DNA from: Oscillospiraceae bacterium
Lineage (GTDB): Bacteria > Bacillota > Clostridia > Oscillospirales > Ruminococcaceae
Direction of reading: 5' to 3'
NCBI GenBank assembly: GCA_022835495.1
Contig: BQOK01000001.1
Location: 62,001-126,000 of the forward strand
Length of the DNA: 64,000 nucleotides
Of this stretch, positions 26,633 to 35,315 are shown one piece after another. The stretch's first letter is position 1, and each line of letters opens with the position of its first letter. The position numbers and the translations under genes are program-made. Under the pieces are notes generated by a model. That model ran no database searches, was not told the origin of the DNA, and was given only the letters and a program-made list of their open reading frames with translations.

Positions 26633-26654
26633 GAAAAAAGCAGACACAAAAAAG

Positions 26655-26701
26655 CCCTGCAGCCGCTGGTCCTGAGCGAAACAGGACGGGCGGCTGCAGG
26701 G
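26655..26701 (+). terminator. Terminator after the fucosidase gene
   Basis: CCCTGCAGCCGC (26655-26666) pairs with GCGGCTGCAGGG (26690-26701); an inner stem GTCCTG/CAGGAC lies inside. TGCTTTTGTG follows. Confidence 0.75.
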
Positions 26702-26950
26702 TGCTTTTGTGGGAGCAGATCGGCCGGCCAGGGAAACTGACGCTTTTGCAGCAAGCCTATCCTGCCGGGTGAACCCCAGTTTCTGTAAAAATTAAACCGT
26801 TTCAATAAAATCTTTCGGCAGAATGCCCATCAAGTGCAAAGGAATTTATCTGTTTTGGATAAAAAGTTTTTCGGATTTCACAAGCCGCAAGCCGGTTTTC
26901 GTAAGAATCAACGAAAGTAAGCGGTTTGCGTAAAATAACCTTGGATACGA
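26702..26950. other. Gene-free stretch between fucosidase terminator and LacI promoter
   Basis: No plausible coding frame with a ribosome-binding site. It is AT-richer than its surroundings. One degenerate operator-like sequence (TTAAACCGTTTCAA, 26792-26805) resembles the TAAAACGTTTTA boxes downstream. Confidence 0.5.
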
Positions 26951-26979
26951 TTGACGGCGCTTTTGGGGGGTGATACACT
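26951..26979 (+). promoter_or_regulatory. Promoter of the LacI/ribokinase/nucleoside hydrolase operon
   Basis: TTGACG at 26951-26956, 17-base spacer, TACACT at 26974-26979. The first LacI-type operator begins 15 bases after the -10 box, over the expected start site. Confidence 0.75.
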
Positions 26980-26994
26980 GAGGGCGTTGAGAGA

Positions 26995-27006
26995 TAAAAC
27001 GTTTTA
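26995..27006. promoter_or_regulatory. LacI-family operator O1
   Basis: Perfect palindrome TAAAACGTTTTA with the central CG typical of LacI-family sites. It overlaps the transcription start region. Confidence 0.85.
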
Positions 27007-27060
27007 GCAGACCGCTTCTTTTTCCCGCGGGCTTCTCCCCCTGCGGAGCGGCAGACCGGT

Positions 27061-27072
27061 TAAAACGTTTTA
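27061..27072. promoter_or_regulatory. LacI-family operator O2
   Basis: A second exact TAAAACGTTTTA, 66 bp after O1, in the leader of the regulator gene. The spacing is about six helical turns, suitable for looping by a tetramer or paired dimers. Confidence 0.85.
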
Positions 27073-27113
27073 TCCATGGCGTTCCATCACAAATACAGAA
27101 AGGCGGCGGGCGG

Positions 27114-28151
27114 ATGAAGCGGGCGACCATCAAGGACGTGGCACAGGCCACCGGTTATTCCATCGCCACAGTGTCGCTGGTCATCAACAATAAACCGGTG
27201 AGCATTCCGCGGACCACGCGGGACAGCATTTTGAAGGCGGCCGAAGCGCTGCATTACCGCCCCAACCAGTTGGCGGTGAGTATGATCACCAAGCGAAGCA
27301 AGGTGCTGGGGCTCATCATTCCCGACAACAGCAACGAGTTTTTTGCGGAGCTGTCAAAATCCATCGAGCGGGCGGCGCGCCGCGCGGGCTACGGCCTGAT
27401 TTACGGGAACAGCGCCAACGATTCCCAGCGCGACCTGGCCTATATGAGAATGTTTGCCGACCGCCAGGTGGACGGCATCATCCTGGCGAGATCCGCCGCC
27501 CTGCTGTACGGGGACGACGAAAAATCCGCGGCTTACATGCAGGAGAGCGCGATCCCCTTTATCACGGTGGACCGCGCCGTGCCGGGCAGCGGCGCTGCCA
27601 GCGTGAGCGCCGACCACTTCCGCGGCGGTTATATCGCCACCCGCCATTTGCTGGAGCTGGGGCACCGGCGCATCGGCGCTTATACCGGCCCCAGCGACGT
27701 TGCCAGCAGCAACGAGCGTTTGGCAGGCTACCGCGCCGCCCTTACAGAGGCGGGCGTGCCCTTTTGCGAGGAATTTGTGGTGGAGGGCAATTATCAGCTG
27801 GGCGGCGAGCGCCGGGCCCTCACCAAATTCCTCAACCAGCGCGTCAGCGCTGTGTTCAGCTTCAACGACCTGATGGCCTTCGGCCTTTACCGGGAGATGC
27901 GCGCCGCGCACCTTTCGGTGCCGGGCGATCTGTCGATCGTGGGGTTTGACAATGTTTTTTTCGGCGACCTGGTGGATCCGCCCCTCACCACCGTGAGCCA
28001 GCCGGTGGCCGAGATGGGCGCCTGCGTTGTGCGAACGCTGCTGGAGCTGATCGAGCATCACACGCTGGGGCAGGAGCAGCAGCACCAGGTGTTCCCGCCG
28101 CGGCTGGTGGTGCGCGGGAGCACGGCGCCCTATCGGGAAAAGGAGGTGTGA
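27114..28151 (+). CDS. LacI-family repressor (RbsR-like)
   Basis: A 345-residue LacI/GalR regulator: helix-turn-helix and hinge at 1-60 (TIKDVAQATGYSIATVSLVIN; RPNQLAVSM), then a periplasmic-binding-protein-like effector domain (62-335) with GHRRIGAYTGP and SVPGDLSIVGFDN landmarks. ATG at 27114 is preceded by AGAAAGGCGGC. It lies in an operon with ribokinase and a nucleoside hydrolase, and three copies of one palindrome flank the operon, so it very probably represses itself and responds to ribose or a nucleoside. Confidence 0.93.
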   Translation: MKRATIKDVAQATGYSIATVSLVINNKPVSIPRTTRDSILKAAEALHYRPNQLAVSMITKRSKVLGLIIPDNSNEFFAELSKSIERAARRAGYGLIYGNSANDSQRDLAYMRMFADRQVDGIILARSAALLYGDDEKSAAYMQESAIPFITVDRAVPGSGAASVSADHFRGGYIATRHLLELGHRRIGAYTGPSDVASSNERLAGYRAALTEAGVPFCEEFVVEGNYQLGGERRALTKFLNQRVSAVFSFNDLMAFGLYREMRAAHLSVPGDLSIVGFDNVFFGDLVDPPLTTVSQPVAEMGACVVRTLLELIEHHTLGQEQQHQVFPPRLVVRGSTAPYREKEV

Positions 28152-28155
28152 CGCA

Positions 28156-29043
28156 ATGAGGATTTTGAATCTGGGCTCTCTGAACTACGACAAGGTTTAC
28201 CACGTGGAGCATTTTGCCCGCGCCGGCGAGACCATTTTGGCCGGGGAGCATGCGGTGTTTTTAGGAGGAAAGGGCCTCAACCAGTCGGTGGCGCTGGCGC
28301 GCGCCGGCGCCGAGGTCTACCACGCGGGCGCGGTGGGCAGCGATGGCGGCCCCCTGCGCGAGCAGCTGGAGGCCGCCGGGGCCGACACCCGGTATCTGCT
28401 GCAGCTGGACACCGCGAGCGGCCACGCGGTCATCCAGCTGGCCGCGGGCCAGAACTGCATCATCGTTTGCGGCGGCGCCAACCGGCAGCTCACCGACCCC
28501 TATATCGACGGGGTGCTCGACGCCTTCGGACCCGGGGACCTGCTGCTGGTACAGAACGAGACCGCCTGCGTGGCCCACGCCATGCGCGCGGCCAAAGCCC
28601 GCGGCATGCAGGTGGCGTTCAACGCCTCCCCCATCACGGACGAATTGTTCAGTTACCCGCTGGAATTGGCGGACTATTTTCTGATCAACGAGATCGAGGG
28701 CATGGCCCTGGCGGGCACGGAGGAAAAAGACTTCGGCGCCATTCTGGACCGGCTGGCTGCGCGCTACAAGGCCGCCATCATTCTTACGGTGGGCGCGGCC
28801 GGGGCGTATTACCGCCGGGGTGCCGAGACCTGCCATGCGGGCATTTTTGAGGTGCCGGTGGTGGATACCACCGCGGCGGGCGATACCTTCTGCGGCTTCT
28901 TTTTGGCCGCCGTGGCCCGGGGCCTGGCCCCCGCCGACGCATTGAAGCTGGCCAGCGGCGCCTCCAGCCTTGCCGTTAGCCGCGAGGGCGCGGCCAACAG
29001 CATCCCCACCTGGGAGGAGGTGCGGAAATTCCTGGCCACATGA
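28156..29043 (+). CDS. rbsK: Ribokinase (PfkB family)
   Basis: A 295-residue PfkB sugar kinase. The N-terminal GGKGLNQSVALARAG substrate-binding motif (36-50) and C-terminal DTTAAGDTFCGFF, with catalytic Asp in AAGD, match ribokinase; E. coli RbsK carries the same DTTAAGDTF. It phosphorylates D-ribose to ribose 5-phosphate in the cytoplasm. It starts 4 bases after the repressor stop with GGAGGTG upstream. Ribose could come from the adjacent nucleoside hydrolase; no ribose transporter is encoded here. Confidence 0.9.
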   Translation: MRILNLGSLNYDKVYHVEHFARAGETILAGEHAVFLGGKGLNQSVALARAGAEVYHAGAVGSDGGPLREQLEAAGADTRYLLQLDTASGHAVIQLAAGQNCIIVCGGANRQLTDPYIDGVLDAFGPGDLLLVQNETACVAHAMRAAKARGMQVAFNASPITDELFSYPLELADYFLINEIEGMALAGTEEKDFGAILDRLAARYKAAIILTVGAAGAYYRRGAETCHAGIFEVPVVDTTAAGDTFCGFFLAAVARGLAPADALKLASGASSLAVSREGAANSIPTWEEVRKFLAT

Positions 29044-29053
29044 GCTTTTCAGC

Positions 29054-29075
29054 ATCGTTAAAACGTTTTAATGAT
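29054..29075. promoter_or_regulatory. LacI-family operator O3
   Basis: TTAAAACGTTTTAA within a 22-bp imperfect palindrome (ATCG…TGAT flanks), just after rbsK and before the nucleoside hydrolase gene. It extends the O1/O2 motif by two bases and may control an internal promoter or act as roadblock. Confidence 0.8.
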
Positions 29076-29235
29076 AATCCCGGCCGATCTATTTCCGAAA
29101 AGGCAGAAAGGGGAGGTGAGGATACGGAAAAACTGCGCTGGAAGCGGCGGGCCCAACAGCAAAAGATGAAAGAAACGCAGGACCATCAGACCAAAGCGGG
29201 CGGCGGACAGAGCCCCCGCAGAAAGGAACCTCAAA

Positions 29236-30303
29236 ATGAGTATTGATTTTAAAGCGCTGGAACAACGTTTGGCCTATCCCCCCGCCGGAAAACTACGGGT
29301 GGTGATCGACACCGACGCCTACAACGAAGTGGACGATCAATTTGCCATTGCCTGGGCTTTGCGCAGCCCTGAACGGATGAAGGTGGAAGCGGTGTATGCC
29401 GCGCCGTTCTGCTCGCTGGCCTTTGCCAACTTTTTTGGGATCCCGGCCGGAGCCCCCAGCGAGGATGTGAAAAAGCTGATCCATTGGGCGGACACCCCCT
29501 GCGATGGGATGGAACAAAGTTATCAGGAAATTAAAAATCTGTTTGCACTTTTGGGCGAGGACGCCGCCGGGCGCGTGTATCGCGGTTCACCCGAATACCT
29601 GAAAGACAAGCAAACCCCCGTGGCCAGCGAGGCTGCGCGTGACCTGGCGGCCCGAGCCATGGCCAGCGACGAGCCCCTGTATGTATTGGCGATCGGCGCC
29701 ATTACGAATGTGGCTTCGGCGCTGTTGCTGGAGCCCGCGATCAAAGATCGGATCGTTGTGGTTTGGCTGGGCGGCCAGCCGCTGCACTTTCCCAGGACGG
29801 TGGAATTTAATCTGATCCAGGATATTAAGGCGGCGCAGGTCGTGCTGGACAGCGGGGTTCCCCTTGTATTGATCCCCTGCATGACCGTGGCCTCCGCCCT
29901 CACCGTTTCTGCCGAGGAACTGAACGGACGCCTGAACGGCAAAAGCCGCATTGGTACCTATCTGGCGGACACAGTGATCAACTGCTTTGATGACAAAACC
30001 ATTCCCACGGCCACGATCATGATGAAAAAAAGCTATCTCGGCGGCTTGGACGACGTGCCCGACAAGGTGGCCGCACAGTTCCCCACCGTGCGCACTTCCT
30101 GGACCCGCATCATCTGGGATATTTCTACTGCGGCATACCTGATGAATCCCAACTGGTGCCTCACCACGGAGGTGCCCGCGCCGGTTCTGACGGACGACGG
30201 GCGCTGGCAAGCGGGAGAAGGCCGCCACCCCATTCGGGTCTGCAATTATATCTTCCGCGACCCAATTTTCGGAGATCTGTTTGCCAAACTGGATAAAGAT
30301 TAG
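29236..30303 (+). CDS. Inosine/uridine-preferring nucleoside hydrolase family protein
   Basis: A 355-residue nucleoside hydrolase. The N-terminal calcium-binding motif is D25-T-D27-A-Y-N30-E31-V-D33-D34, and LYVLAIGAITNVASALLLEP (about 148-167) with the EFNLIQD segment completes the family pattern. It cleaves the N-glycosidic bond of ribonucleosides to base plus ribose, feeding the adjacent ribokinase. ATG at 29236 follows AAAGGAACC. The 190-bp gap before it contains operator O3, so its expression may be separately tuned by the LacI protein. Confidence 0.88.
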   Translation: MSIDFKALEQRLAYPPAGKLRVVIDTDAYNEVDDQFAIAWALRSPERMKVEAVYAAPFCSLAFANFFGIPAGAPSEDVKKLIHWADTPCDGMEQSYQEIKNLFALLGEDAAGRVYRGSPEYLKDKQTPVASEAARDLAARAMASDEPLYVLAIGAITNVASALLLEPAIKDRIVVVWLGGQPLHFPRTVEFNLIQDIKAAQVVLDSGVPLVLIPCMTVASALTVSAEELNGRLNGKSRIGTYLADTVINCFDDKTIPTATIMMKKSYLGGLDDVPDKVAAQFPTVRTSWTRIIWDISTAAYLMNPNWCLTTEVPAPVLTDDGRWQAGEGRHPIRVCNYIFRDPIFGDLFAKLDKD

Positions 30304-30318
30304 AAACAGCTGCGCTTT

Positions 30319-30358
30319 CCCCCGGGGTTCGGCCCTATGCGGGGCCGAACCCCGGGGG
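30319..30358 (+). terminator. Hairpin after the nucleoside hydrolase
   Basis: CCCCCGGGGTTCGGCCC pairs with GGGCCGAACCCCGGGGG around TATGCG. The T-run is weak, but the stem is very stable. Confidence 0.6.
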
Positions 30359-30367
30359 CTGTAAAAA

Positions 30368-30407
30368 GCAAAATCCCTGCAGACTGAAAAGCCTGCAGGG
30401 ATTTTGC
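30368..30407 (-). terminator. Terminator of the tRNA-Arg transcript
   Basis: GCAAAATCCCTGCAG and its complement CTGCAGGGATTTTGC with a 10-base loop, abutting the 3' CCA of the tRNA. The minus-strand product ends in ATTTTGC. Confidence 0.8.
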
Positions 30408-30484
30408 TGGTGCGCTGGAAGGGATTCGAACCCCCGACCTTTTGGTTCGTAGCCAAACACTCTATCCAACTGAGCTACCAGCGC
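30408..30484 (-). tRNA. tRNA-Arg (ACG)
   Basis: The minus strand folds as a cloverleaf: acceptor GCGCTGG/CCAGCGC, D arm GCTC…AGAG, anticodon stem TTTGG/CCAAA with loop CTACGAA, and T arm GGGGGTTCGAATCCC. The anticodon is ACG (read as ICG), decoding CGN arginine codons. The 3' CCA is encoded in the DNA (30408-30410). Confidence 0.96.
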
Positions 30485-30497
30485 AAGTGCAAGGTAT

Positions 30498-30526
30498 ATA
30501 CTATCATTCGGGCGGGGTTTTGTCAA
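30498..30526 (-). promoter_or_regulatory. Promoter of tRNA-Arg
   Basis: On the minus strand: perfect TTGACA (30521-30526), 17-base spacer, TAGTAT (30498-30503), ending 14 bases before the tRNA 5' end. Confidence 0.88.
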
Positions 30527-30530
30527 TGGA

Positions 30531-30889
30531 TTTTCGAAAAAAACTTTTTTGCCCGGGAAATTAAAAATGCACATGCACAATATATTCCACCGAGATCTAC
30601 CTTATTATAATAGATATGGGGGAAAGGCGCGCACAGCCCCGCTTTTGCAGGATCTGGGAGGCGCGTAAAATCCTGTGAAGTTTACAAAACACGTTGACAA
30701 ATTTAGCAGAATAAAGTATCATATCCTTATATCTGTACGCAGACGGTGAACTTTGCCAGCGCCGCCGCGTTCTTTTTTTCGCAAAGTTGTATGCGGCACA
30801 CGGTCAATCGTGTACGCCTGCGCACAGAGCATCCGTTTTACCGCCCGATCGCGGCGGTGGGAAAGAACCAAGACAAGGAGTGAAACGGA
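30531..30889. other. Gene-free stretch upstream of oppB
   Basis: Contains the opp promoter at 30694-30722 and a lone TATAAT at 30606-30611 without a good -35. I see no supported coding frame or RNA structure in the remainder. Confidence 0.6.
30694..30722 (+). promoter_or_regulatory. Promoter of the oppBCDF operon
   Basis: Perfect TTGACA (30694-30699), 17-base spacer, TATCAT (30717-30722), giving a leader of about 160 bases before oppB. Confidence 0.85.
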
Positions 30890-31807
30890 ATGGCAAAATA
30901 CGCCATTAAGCGCATCTTCCTGGGGCTGCTGACCTTGTTTATTGTGGCGACCCTTACGTTTTTCCTCATGAATGCGGTGCCGGGCGGCCCCTTCGTGGCG
31001 GAAAAATCCATCAGCCCTGCGGCGCAGGCGGCTTTGGAGGCAAAGTACAACCTGGATAAGCCCATCCTGGAGCGATACGGGATTTACATGAGCGATCTGC
31101 TGCACGGAGATATGGGCCCCAGCCTGAAGCAGCGCGGCCGTGACGTGAGCACGATCATTTCCACCAAATTCCCCGTGTCGGCCAGGCTGGCGCTGTGGGC
31201 TGTGGCGGTGGCCGTGTGCGTGGGCATCCCCATTGGGTGCCTGGCCGCGTATCACCGGGGCAAATGGGCGGATAACGCCATCATCTTTTTTGCCACCTGC
31301 GGCATTGCGGTGCCAAGCTTTGTGACGAGTACGATATTGATCTATTCGTTCGGGCTGAAGCTGGGGTGGCTGCCAACCATCGGCCTGAGCGGGCCGCTGA
31401 ATTACATTATGCCGGTGACGGCCCTGGCGTTCTACCCCACCGCTTACATTGCCCGGCTTATGCGCTCGAGCCTTTTGGATGTGATGGGCCAGGATTACAT
31501 GCGCACCGCCAAGGCAAAGGGCGTTTCGAACTTCAAAACCCTGTTCAAGCACGCTCTGCGCAACGCCATCCTGCCGGTGGTGACCTACGTGGGCCCCATG
31601 CTGGCCCAGCTGCTCACCGGCAGCTTTGTGGTGGAAAAGATCTTTACCATTCCGGGGCTGGGCAAGGAATTTGTTTCGGCCATTACCAACCGGGATTATA
31701 CCATGATCATGGGCACCACCATCTTCCTGGCGTTCCTGGTCATTACCGCGAATGTGGTGGTCGATATCGTGTATAAGTTCATCGACCCGCGCATCAAGCT
31801 GAAGTGA
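30890..31807 (+). CDS. oppB: Oligopeptide ABC transporter permease OppB
   Basis: A 305-residue inner-membrane permease of the DppB/OppB type: N-terminal segment MAKYAIKRIFLGLLTLFIVATL, five further membrane helices and the EAA loop near LMRSSLLDVMGQDYMRTAKAKGVS (about 187-210). With OppC it forms the translocation channel for peptides. ATG at 30890 lies in AAGGAGTGAAACGGAATG. oppC follows after 13 bases. Confidence 0.95.
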   Translation: MAKYAIKRIFLGLLTLFIVATLTFFLMNAVPGGPFVAEKSISPAAQAALEAKYNLDKPILERYGIYMSDLLHGDMGPSLKQRGRDVSTIISTKFPVSARLALWAVAVAVCVGIPIGCLAAYHRGKWADNAIIFFATCGIAVPSFVTSTILIYSFGLKLGWLPTIGLSGPLNYIMPVTALAFYPTAYIARLMRSSLLDVMGQDYMRTAKAKGVSNFKTLFKHALRNAILPVVTYVGPMLAQLLTGSFVVEKIFTIPGLGKEFVSAITNRDYTMIMGTTIFLAFLVITANVVVDIVYKFIDPRIKLK

Positions 31808-31820
31808 GGAGGATACGGCA

Positions 31821-32873
31821 ATGGATATGAAGAAGAATCCTTTGAGCTTTCAGCTCAAGCTTGACCCGGAGGATTTTCTGCCCGCAACCAAAAACGAGCA
31901 GGAACAGCTGGTGGTCATGCGCGAGAGCGTGAGCTTTTGGAAGGACGGCATGCGCCGGTTCCGCAAAAACAAGGTCGCCATGGTGAGCCTGGTTGTGATC
32001 GTGATTATCATGATCTTTGCGTTCATCGTGCCCTCGTTCTACCCCTACACCTACCGCGACCAGATCCGCGGCTCGGAGAACCTGGCCCCCATGCAGTATT
32101 CGCAGCAGGAGCTGGAGCGCATGGAAGCGGGCGAGAGCGTGTTCCCGCACATCTGCGGCACCGACAAGCTGGGCCGCGACTACGCCATCCGCCTGATGCT
32201 GGGCGCCCGCATCAGCCTGCTGGTGGGCCTGGTGGCCAGCTTCCTGATTTTGATCATCGGCTCGGTCTACGGCTCGATCTCGGCCTTCTTCGGCGGCTGG
32301 GTGGATATGATCATGATGCGCATTACGGACATTATTTACACGATCCCGGACATATTGCTGATCATTCTGATCTCGTTTGCGCTGAAGGACAACCTGCAGG
32401 CGCTGGCCGCAACGCCGGCCTTTAAATGGCTGAACACCCTGGGGCCAAACCTTGTGTCGATCTTCATCGTATTCGCGCTGCTTTACTGGGTGAGCATGGC
32501 CCGCATTGTGCGCAGCCAGGTGCTGGCCCTGAAGGAGGCCGAATATGTGACCGCCGCCCGCGCCCTGGGCGCCTCCAACGGCCGCATTATCAAAAAGCAC
32601 CTGCTGACCAACTGCATCGGCACCCTGATCGTGACCACCACCCTGCAGATCCCCTCGTCGATCTTTACCGAGAGCTTTATGAGCTTTTTGGGCATCGGCG
32701 TGGCGGTGCCCCTGCCGAGCCTTGGCAGCCTTGCCACCGACGCGCTGAACGGCATGAACACCTACCCGTACCTGCTGTTTTTGCCCGCTATTCTGATCAG
32801 CGTGATCATTTTGAGCTTTAACCTGCTGGGCGACGGCCTGCGGGACGCCTTTGACCCCAAGCTGAAAGACTAA
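31821..32873 (+). CDS. oppC: Oligopeptide ABC transporter permease OppC
   Basis: A 350-residue permease with the long cytoplasmic N-terminus usual for OppC in Gram-positives, a first helix near 55-75, the extracellular GTDKLGRDYAIRLMLGARISL segment split around residue 115, and the EAA loop EAEYVTAARALGASNGRI near 235-252. It pairs with OppB. A GAGGAGG site precedes ATG 31821. Confidence 0.95.
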   Translation: MDMKKNPLSFQLKLDPEDFLPATKNEQEQLVVMRESVSFWKDGMRRFRKNKVAMVSLVVIVIIMIFAFIVPSFYPYTYRDQIRGSENLAPMQYSQQELERMEAGESVFPHICGTDKLGRDYAIRLMLGARISLLVGLVASFLILIIGSVYGSISAFFGGWVDMIMMRITDIIYTIPDILLIILISFALKDNLQALAATPAFKWLNTLGPNLVSIFIVFALLYWVSMARIVRSQVLALKEAEYVTAARALGASNGRIIKKHLLTNCIGTLIVTTTLQIPSSIFTESFMSFLGIGVAVPLPSLGSLATDALNGMNTYPYLLFLPAILISVIILSFNLLGDGLRDAFDPKLKD

Positions 32874-32891
32874 CGGAAAGGAGAAGCGGCA

Positions 32892-33896
32892 ATGAGCGAA
32901 ATTTTACTGGACATCAAAAACGAGCGCCTCTCCTTCTTTACCCCGGCGGGCGAGGTGAAAGCGCTGAACGACGTGTCGTTTTCCATGAAGCAGGGCGAGG
33001 TGCTGGGCATCGTGGGCGAATCCGGCTCGGGCAAATCCGTGACCGCGTACAGCCTGATGGGCCTGACCGCCTTCCCCGGCAAGCTGATCGGCGGCACCCT
33101 GCACTTCAACGGCCACGAAGTGGAAAAGATGAGCGAGAAGGAGTTCCGCAAGATGCGGGGCGAAGAGGTTTCGATCATCTTCCAGGACCCCATGACCAGC
33201 CTGAACCCAGTGTACACCATTGGCAACCAGATCGAAGAGATGGTGCGCCTGCACACCGACAAGGACAAAAAGCAGGCCCGGGAGCGGGCCAAGGAGCTGC
33301 TGGAGCTGGTGGGCATCAACGAGCCTGAAAAGCGCCTGAAGCAGTATCCCCACGAGCTTTCGGGCGGCATGCGCCAGCGGGTGATGATCGCCATTGCCCT
33401 GGCCTGCGAGCCGAAGCTGCTGATCGCCGACGAGCCCACCACCGCGCTGGACGTGACCATTCAGGCCCAGATCCTGGAATTGATGATGGAGCTGCGCGAA
33501 AAGATGGGCATGAGCATTATCATGATCACCCATGACCTTGGGGTGGTGGCCAACATGTGCGAAAAGATCGCCGTGATGTACGCCGGCAAGATCGTGGAAT
33601 ACGGCACCACCGACGAGATCTTTTACAACCCACAGCACGAGTATACCAAGGGCCTGATCAACTCGATCCCCAAGCTCAACCAAAAAGAGAAGGAGCGCCT
33701 GGTGCCGATTGAGGGCAGCCCGGTGGACATGCTGAACCCCCCGGCCGGCTGCCCCTTTGCCCCCCGCTGCCGCAGCTGCATGAAGATCTGCCTGCGGGAG
33801 ATGCCCCCCCGCACCGAGCTTTCAGACACGCACTACACCCAGTGCTGGCTGCTGCAAAAGGCGGAATTTGAGGCCGAAGGAGGGAACGCCCAATGA
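32892..33896 (+). CDS. oppD: Oligopeptide ABC transporter ATPase OppD
   Basis: A 334-residue ABC ATPase: Walker [11 protein letters not shown] (about 41-50), signature LSGGMRQRV (about 157-165), Walker [13 protein letters not shown], and the C-terminal oligopeptide-transporter extension with cysteines ([14 protein letters not shown]) typical of an iron-sulphur site in this subfamily. It energises uptake with OppF. Its stop overlaps the oppF start (ATGA at 33893-33896), indicating translational coupling. Confidence 0.95.
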   Translation: MSEILLDIKNERLSFFTPAGEVKALNDVSFSMKQGEVLGIVGESGSGKSVTAYSLMGLTAFPGKLIGGTLHFNGHEVEKMSEKEFRKMRGEEVSIIFQDPMTSLNPVYTIGNQIEEMVRLHTDKDKKQARERAKELLELVGINEPEKRLKQYPHELSGGMRQRVMIAIALACEPKLLIADEPTTALDVTIQAQILELMMELREKMGMSIIMITHDLGVVANMCEKIAVMYAGKIVEYGTTDEIFYNPQHEYTKGLINSIPKLNQKEKERLVPIEGSPVDMLNPPAGCPFAPRCRSCMKICLREMPPRTELSDTHYTQCWLLQKAEFEAEGGNAQ

Positions 33897-34906
33897 GCGA
33901 AGTGAAAAAGCTGGTAGAAGTGCAGCACCTGCAGCAGCACTTCCCTGCCGGAGGCGTGGGCAAAAAGCGCAAGGTCGTGCAGGCTGTGGACGACGTGAGC
34001 TTTTACATCAACAAGGGCGAGACCCTGGGCCTTGTGGGCGAAAGCGGCTGCGGCAAAACTACCACCGGCCGCACCCTGCTGCGCCTGTATGAGCCCACCG
34101 ACGGCCGCATTATTTATGACGGCCAGGTGATCTTTGACTCCGGCAAGCTGCGGGACTCGAAGAAAAAGGTCGCGGTGGATATGCTACCCTACCGCCGCCG
34201 CATGCAGATCGTGTTCCAGGACCCCTATGCCTCGCTGGACCCCCGCATGACCATCGGCGACATTGTGGGCGAGGCCATTGACATTCACAAGCTGGCCGCA
34301 AACACCCAGGAACGCCACGACCGCATCATCTCGATGCTGGAACGGGTGGGCCTGAACTCGGAGCACGCCAACCGCTACCCCCACGAATTTTCGGGCGGGC
34401 AGCGCCAGCGGGTGGGCATTGCCCGCGCCCTGGCGGTGGATCCGGAGTTCATTGTGTGCGACGAGCCGGTCTCTGCGCTGGACGTTTCGATTCAGGCGCA
34501 GGTGGTGAACATGTTCGAGGACCTGCAAAACGAGATGGGCCTGACCTACCTGTTCATCGCCCACGACCTTTCGGTGGTGAAGCACATTTCCAGCCGCATC
34601 GGCGTGATGTATCTGGGCAAGCTGGTGGAGTTGGCCGACAGCTACGAGCTGACCTTCCACAGCGTGCACCCCTACACCCGAAGCCTGATCTCGGCCATTC
34701 CTGTGGCCGACCCCAAGGCGGCCCGGGAATCGCAGCGGATTGTGCTGGAGGGCGACGTGCCCAGCCCCCTGGACCCGCCCAGCGGCTGCCGTTTCCGCAC
34801 CCGCTGCCCCTACGCGGACGAGCAGTGCGCGGCCGAAACGCCCGCGTTCAAGGAGGTTGCCAGCGGCCACTGGGCTGCCTGCCACCACCTGGACCGGGTA
34901 AAATAA
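33893..34906 (+). CDS. oppF: Oligopeptide ABC transporter ATPase OppF
   Basis: A 337-residue ABC ATPase: Walker [11 protein letters not shown], signature [10 protein letters not shown], Walker [13 protein letters not shown], and the C-terminal cysteine segment [14 protein letters not shown]. It is the partner of OppD. A strong terminator follows, yet the binding-protein gene oppA lies just downstream with its own promoter. Confidence 0.95.
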   Translation: MSEVKKLVEVQHLQQHFPAGGVGKKRKVVQAVDDVSFYINKGETLGLVGESGCGKTTTGRTLLRLYEPTDGRIIYDGQVIFDSGKLRDSKKKVAVDMLPYRRRMQIVFQDPYASLDPRMTIGDIVGEAIDIHKLAANTQERHDRIISMLERVGLNSEHANRYPHEFSGGQRQRVGIARALAVDPEFIVCDEPVSALDVSIQAQVVNMFEDLQNEMGLTYLFIAHDLSVVKHISSRIGVMYLGKLVELADSYELTFHSVHPYTRSLISAIPVADPKAARESQRIVLEGDVPSPLDPPSGCRFRTRCPYADEQCAAETPAFKEVASGHWAACHHLDRVK

Positions 34907-34923
34907 GGCGTTTGTTTCAGACG

Positions 34924-34967
34924 AAAGGCCCCCACAGCCCGGAACTGCCGGCTGTGGGGGCCTTTTT
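34924..34967 (+). terminator. Terminator after oppF
   Basis: A 16-bp stem (34924-34939 with 34950-34965) ending in TTTTT. Confidence 0.92.
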
Positions 34968-35057
34968 GCGCAAAGGGCCCGGAAGCATTTGTGAGGGGTC
35001 TATAATATTTCACCGGCGGCACAAGAAAAAGCTATTAAAAAGATACAAATTTTTTAC

Positions 35058-35113
35058 AAATCGCAATTTTGTATTGCGATTTACCTTTGTAAAGTGCTAC
35101 AATACTTTACAAA
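35058..35113 (+). promoter_or_regulatory. oppA promoter overlapped by two inverted repeats
   Basis: TTGCGA (35074-35079), 18-base spacer, TACAAT (35098-35103). The -35 is inside AAATCGCAA-N7-TTGCGATTT (35058-35082); the -10 is inside TTTGTAAAGT-N8-ACTTTACAAA (35086-35113). The repeats look like operators for one or two dimeric regulators. Confidence 0.75.
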
Positions 35114-35200
35114 TCCTGCGGAATGCAAGCAAGTGTTCGCAGCAGGAAAACACTCTTGGACCTTTTCAGTAAACCGGCCGGGCGGAAAAGGCTCTCACCC

Positions 35201-35244
35201 AAAAAGGGGTACCCCTTTTTGCTGTTGCAGGAACTTCCTGCAAC
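35201..35244 (+). promoter_or_regulatory. Two consecutive hairpins in the oppA leader
   Basis: AAAAAGGGGTACCCCTTTTT (35201-35220) is a perfect palindrome with terminator-like T-run; GTTGCAGGAA/TTCCTGCAAC follows at 35224-35244. They lie about 100 and 80 bases before the oppA start and may attenuate or stabilise the mRNA. Confidence 0.6.
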
Positions 35245-35315
35245 AAAGAGCGCTGAAGCCCCAGGGAAACCGGAGGGGACGAGTGGGAAAGAACATTACT
35301 TAGGAGGACGCAACC

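Larger units (their letters stand above)
34968..35315. other. Regulatory region and leader of oppA
   Basis: This 348-bp gene-free stretch holds the oppA promoter, two inverted repeats across it, and two leader hairpins (listed separately). No coding frame is supported. Confidence 0.75.

Noticed and set aside
26792-26805. CcpA cre site upstream of the LacI gene
   Set aside because: TTAAACCGTTTCAA does not fit the spacing of the cre consensus; at most a degenerate copy of the local LacI operator.
29040-29246. A 68-residue frame between rbsK and the nucleoside hydrolase gene
   Set aside because: It overlaps the rbsK stop, has low-complexity composition and no suitable start signal; the stretch is better read as operator and leader.
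35110-35315. Riboswitch in the oppA leader
   Set aside because: The hairpins are simple palindromes; I recognise no conserved aptamer core.
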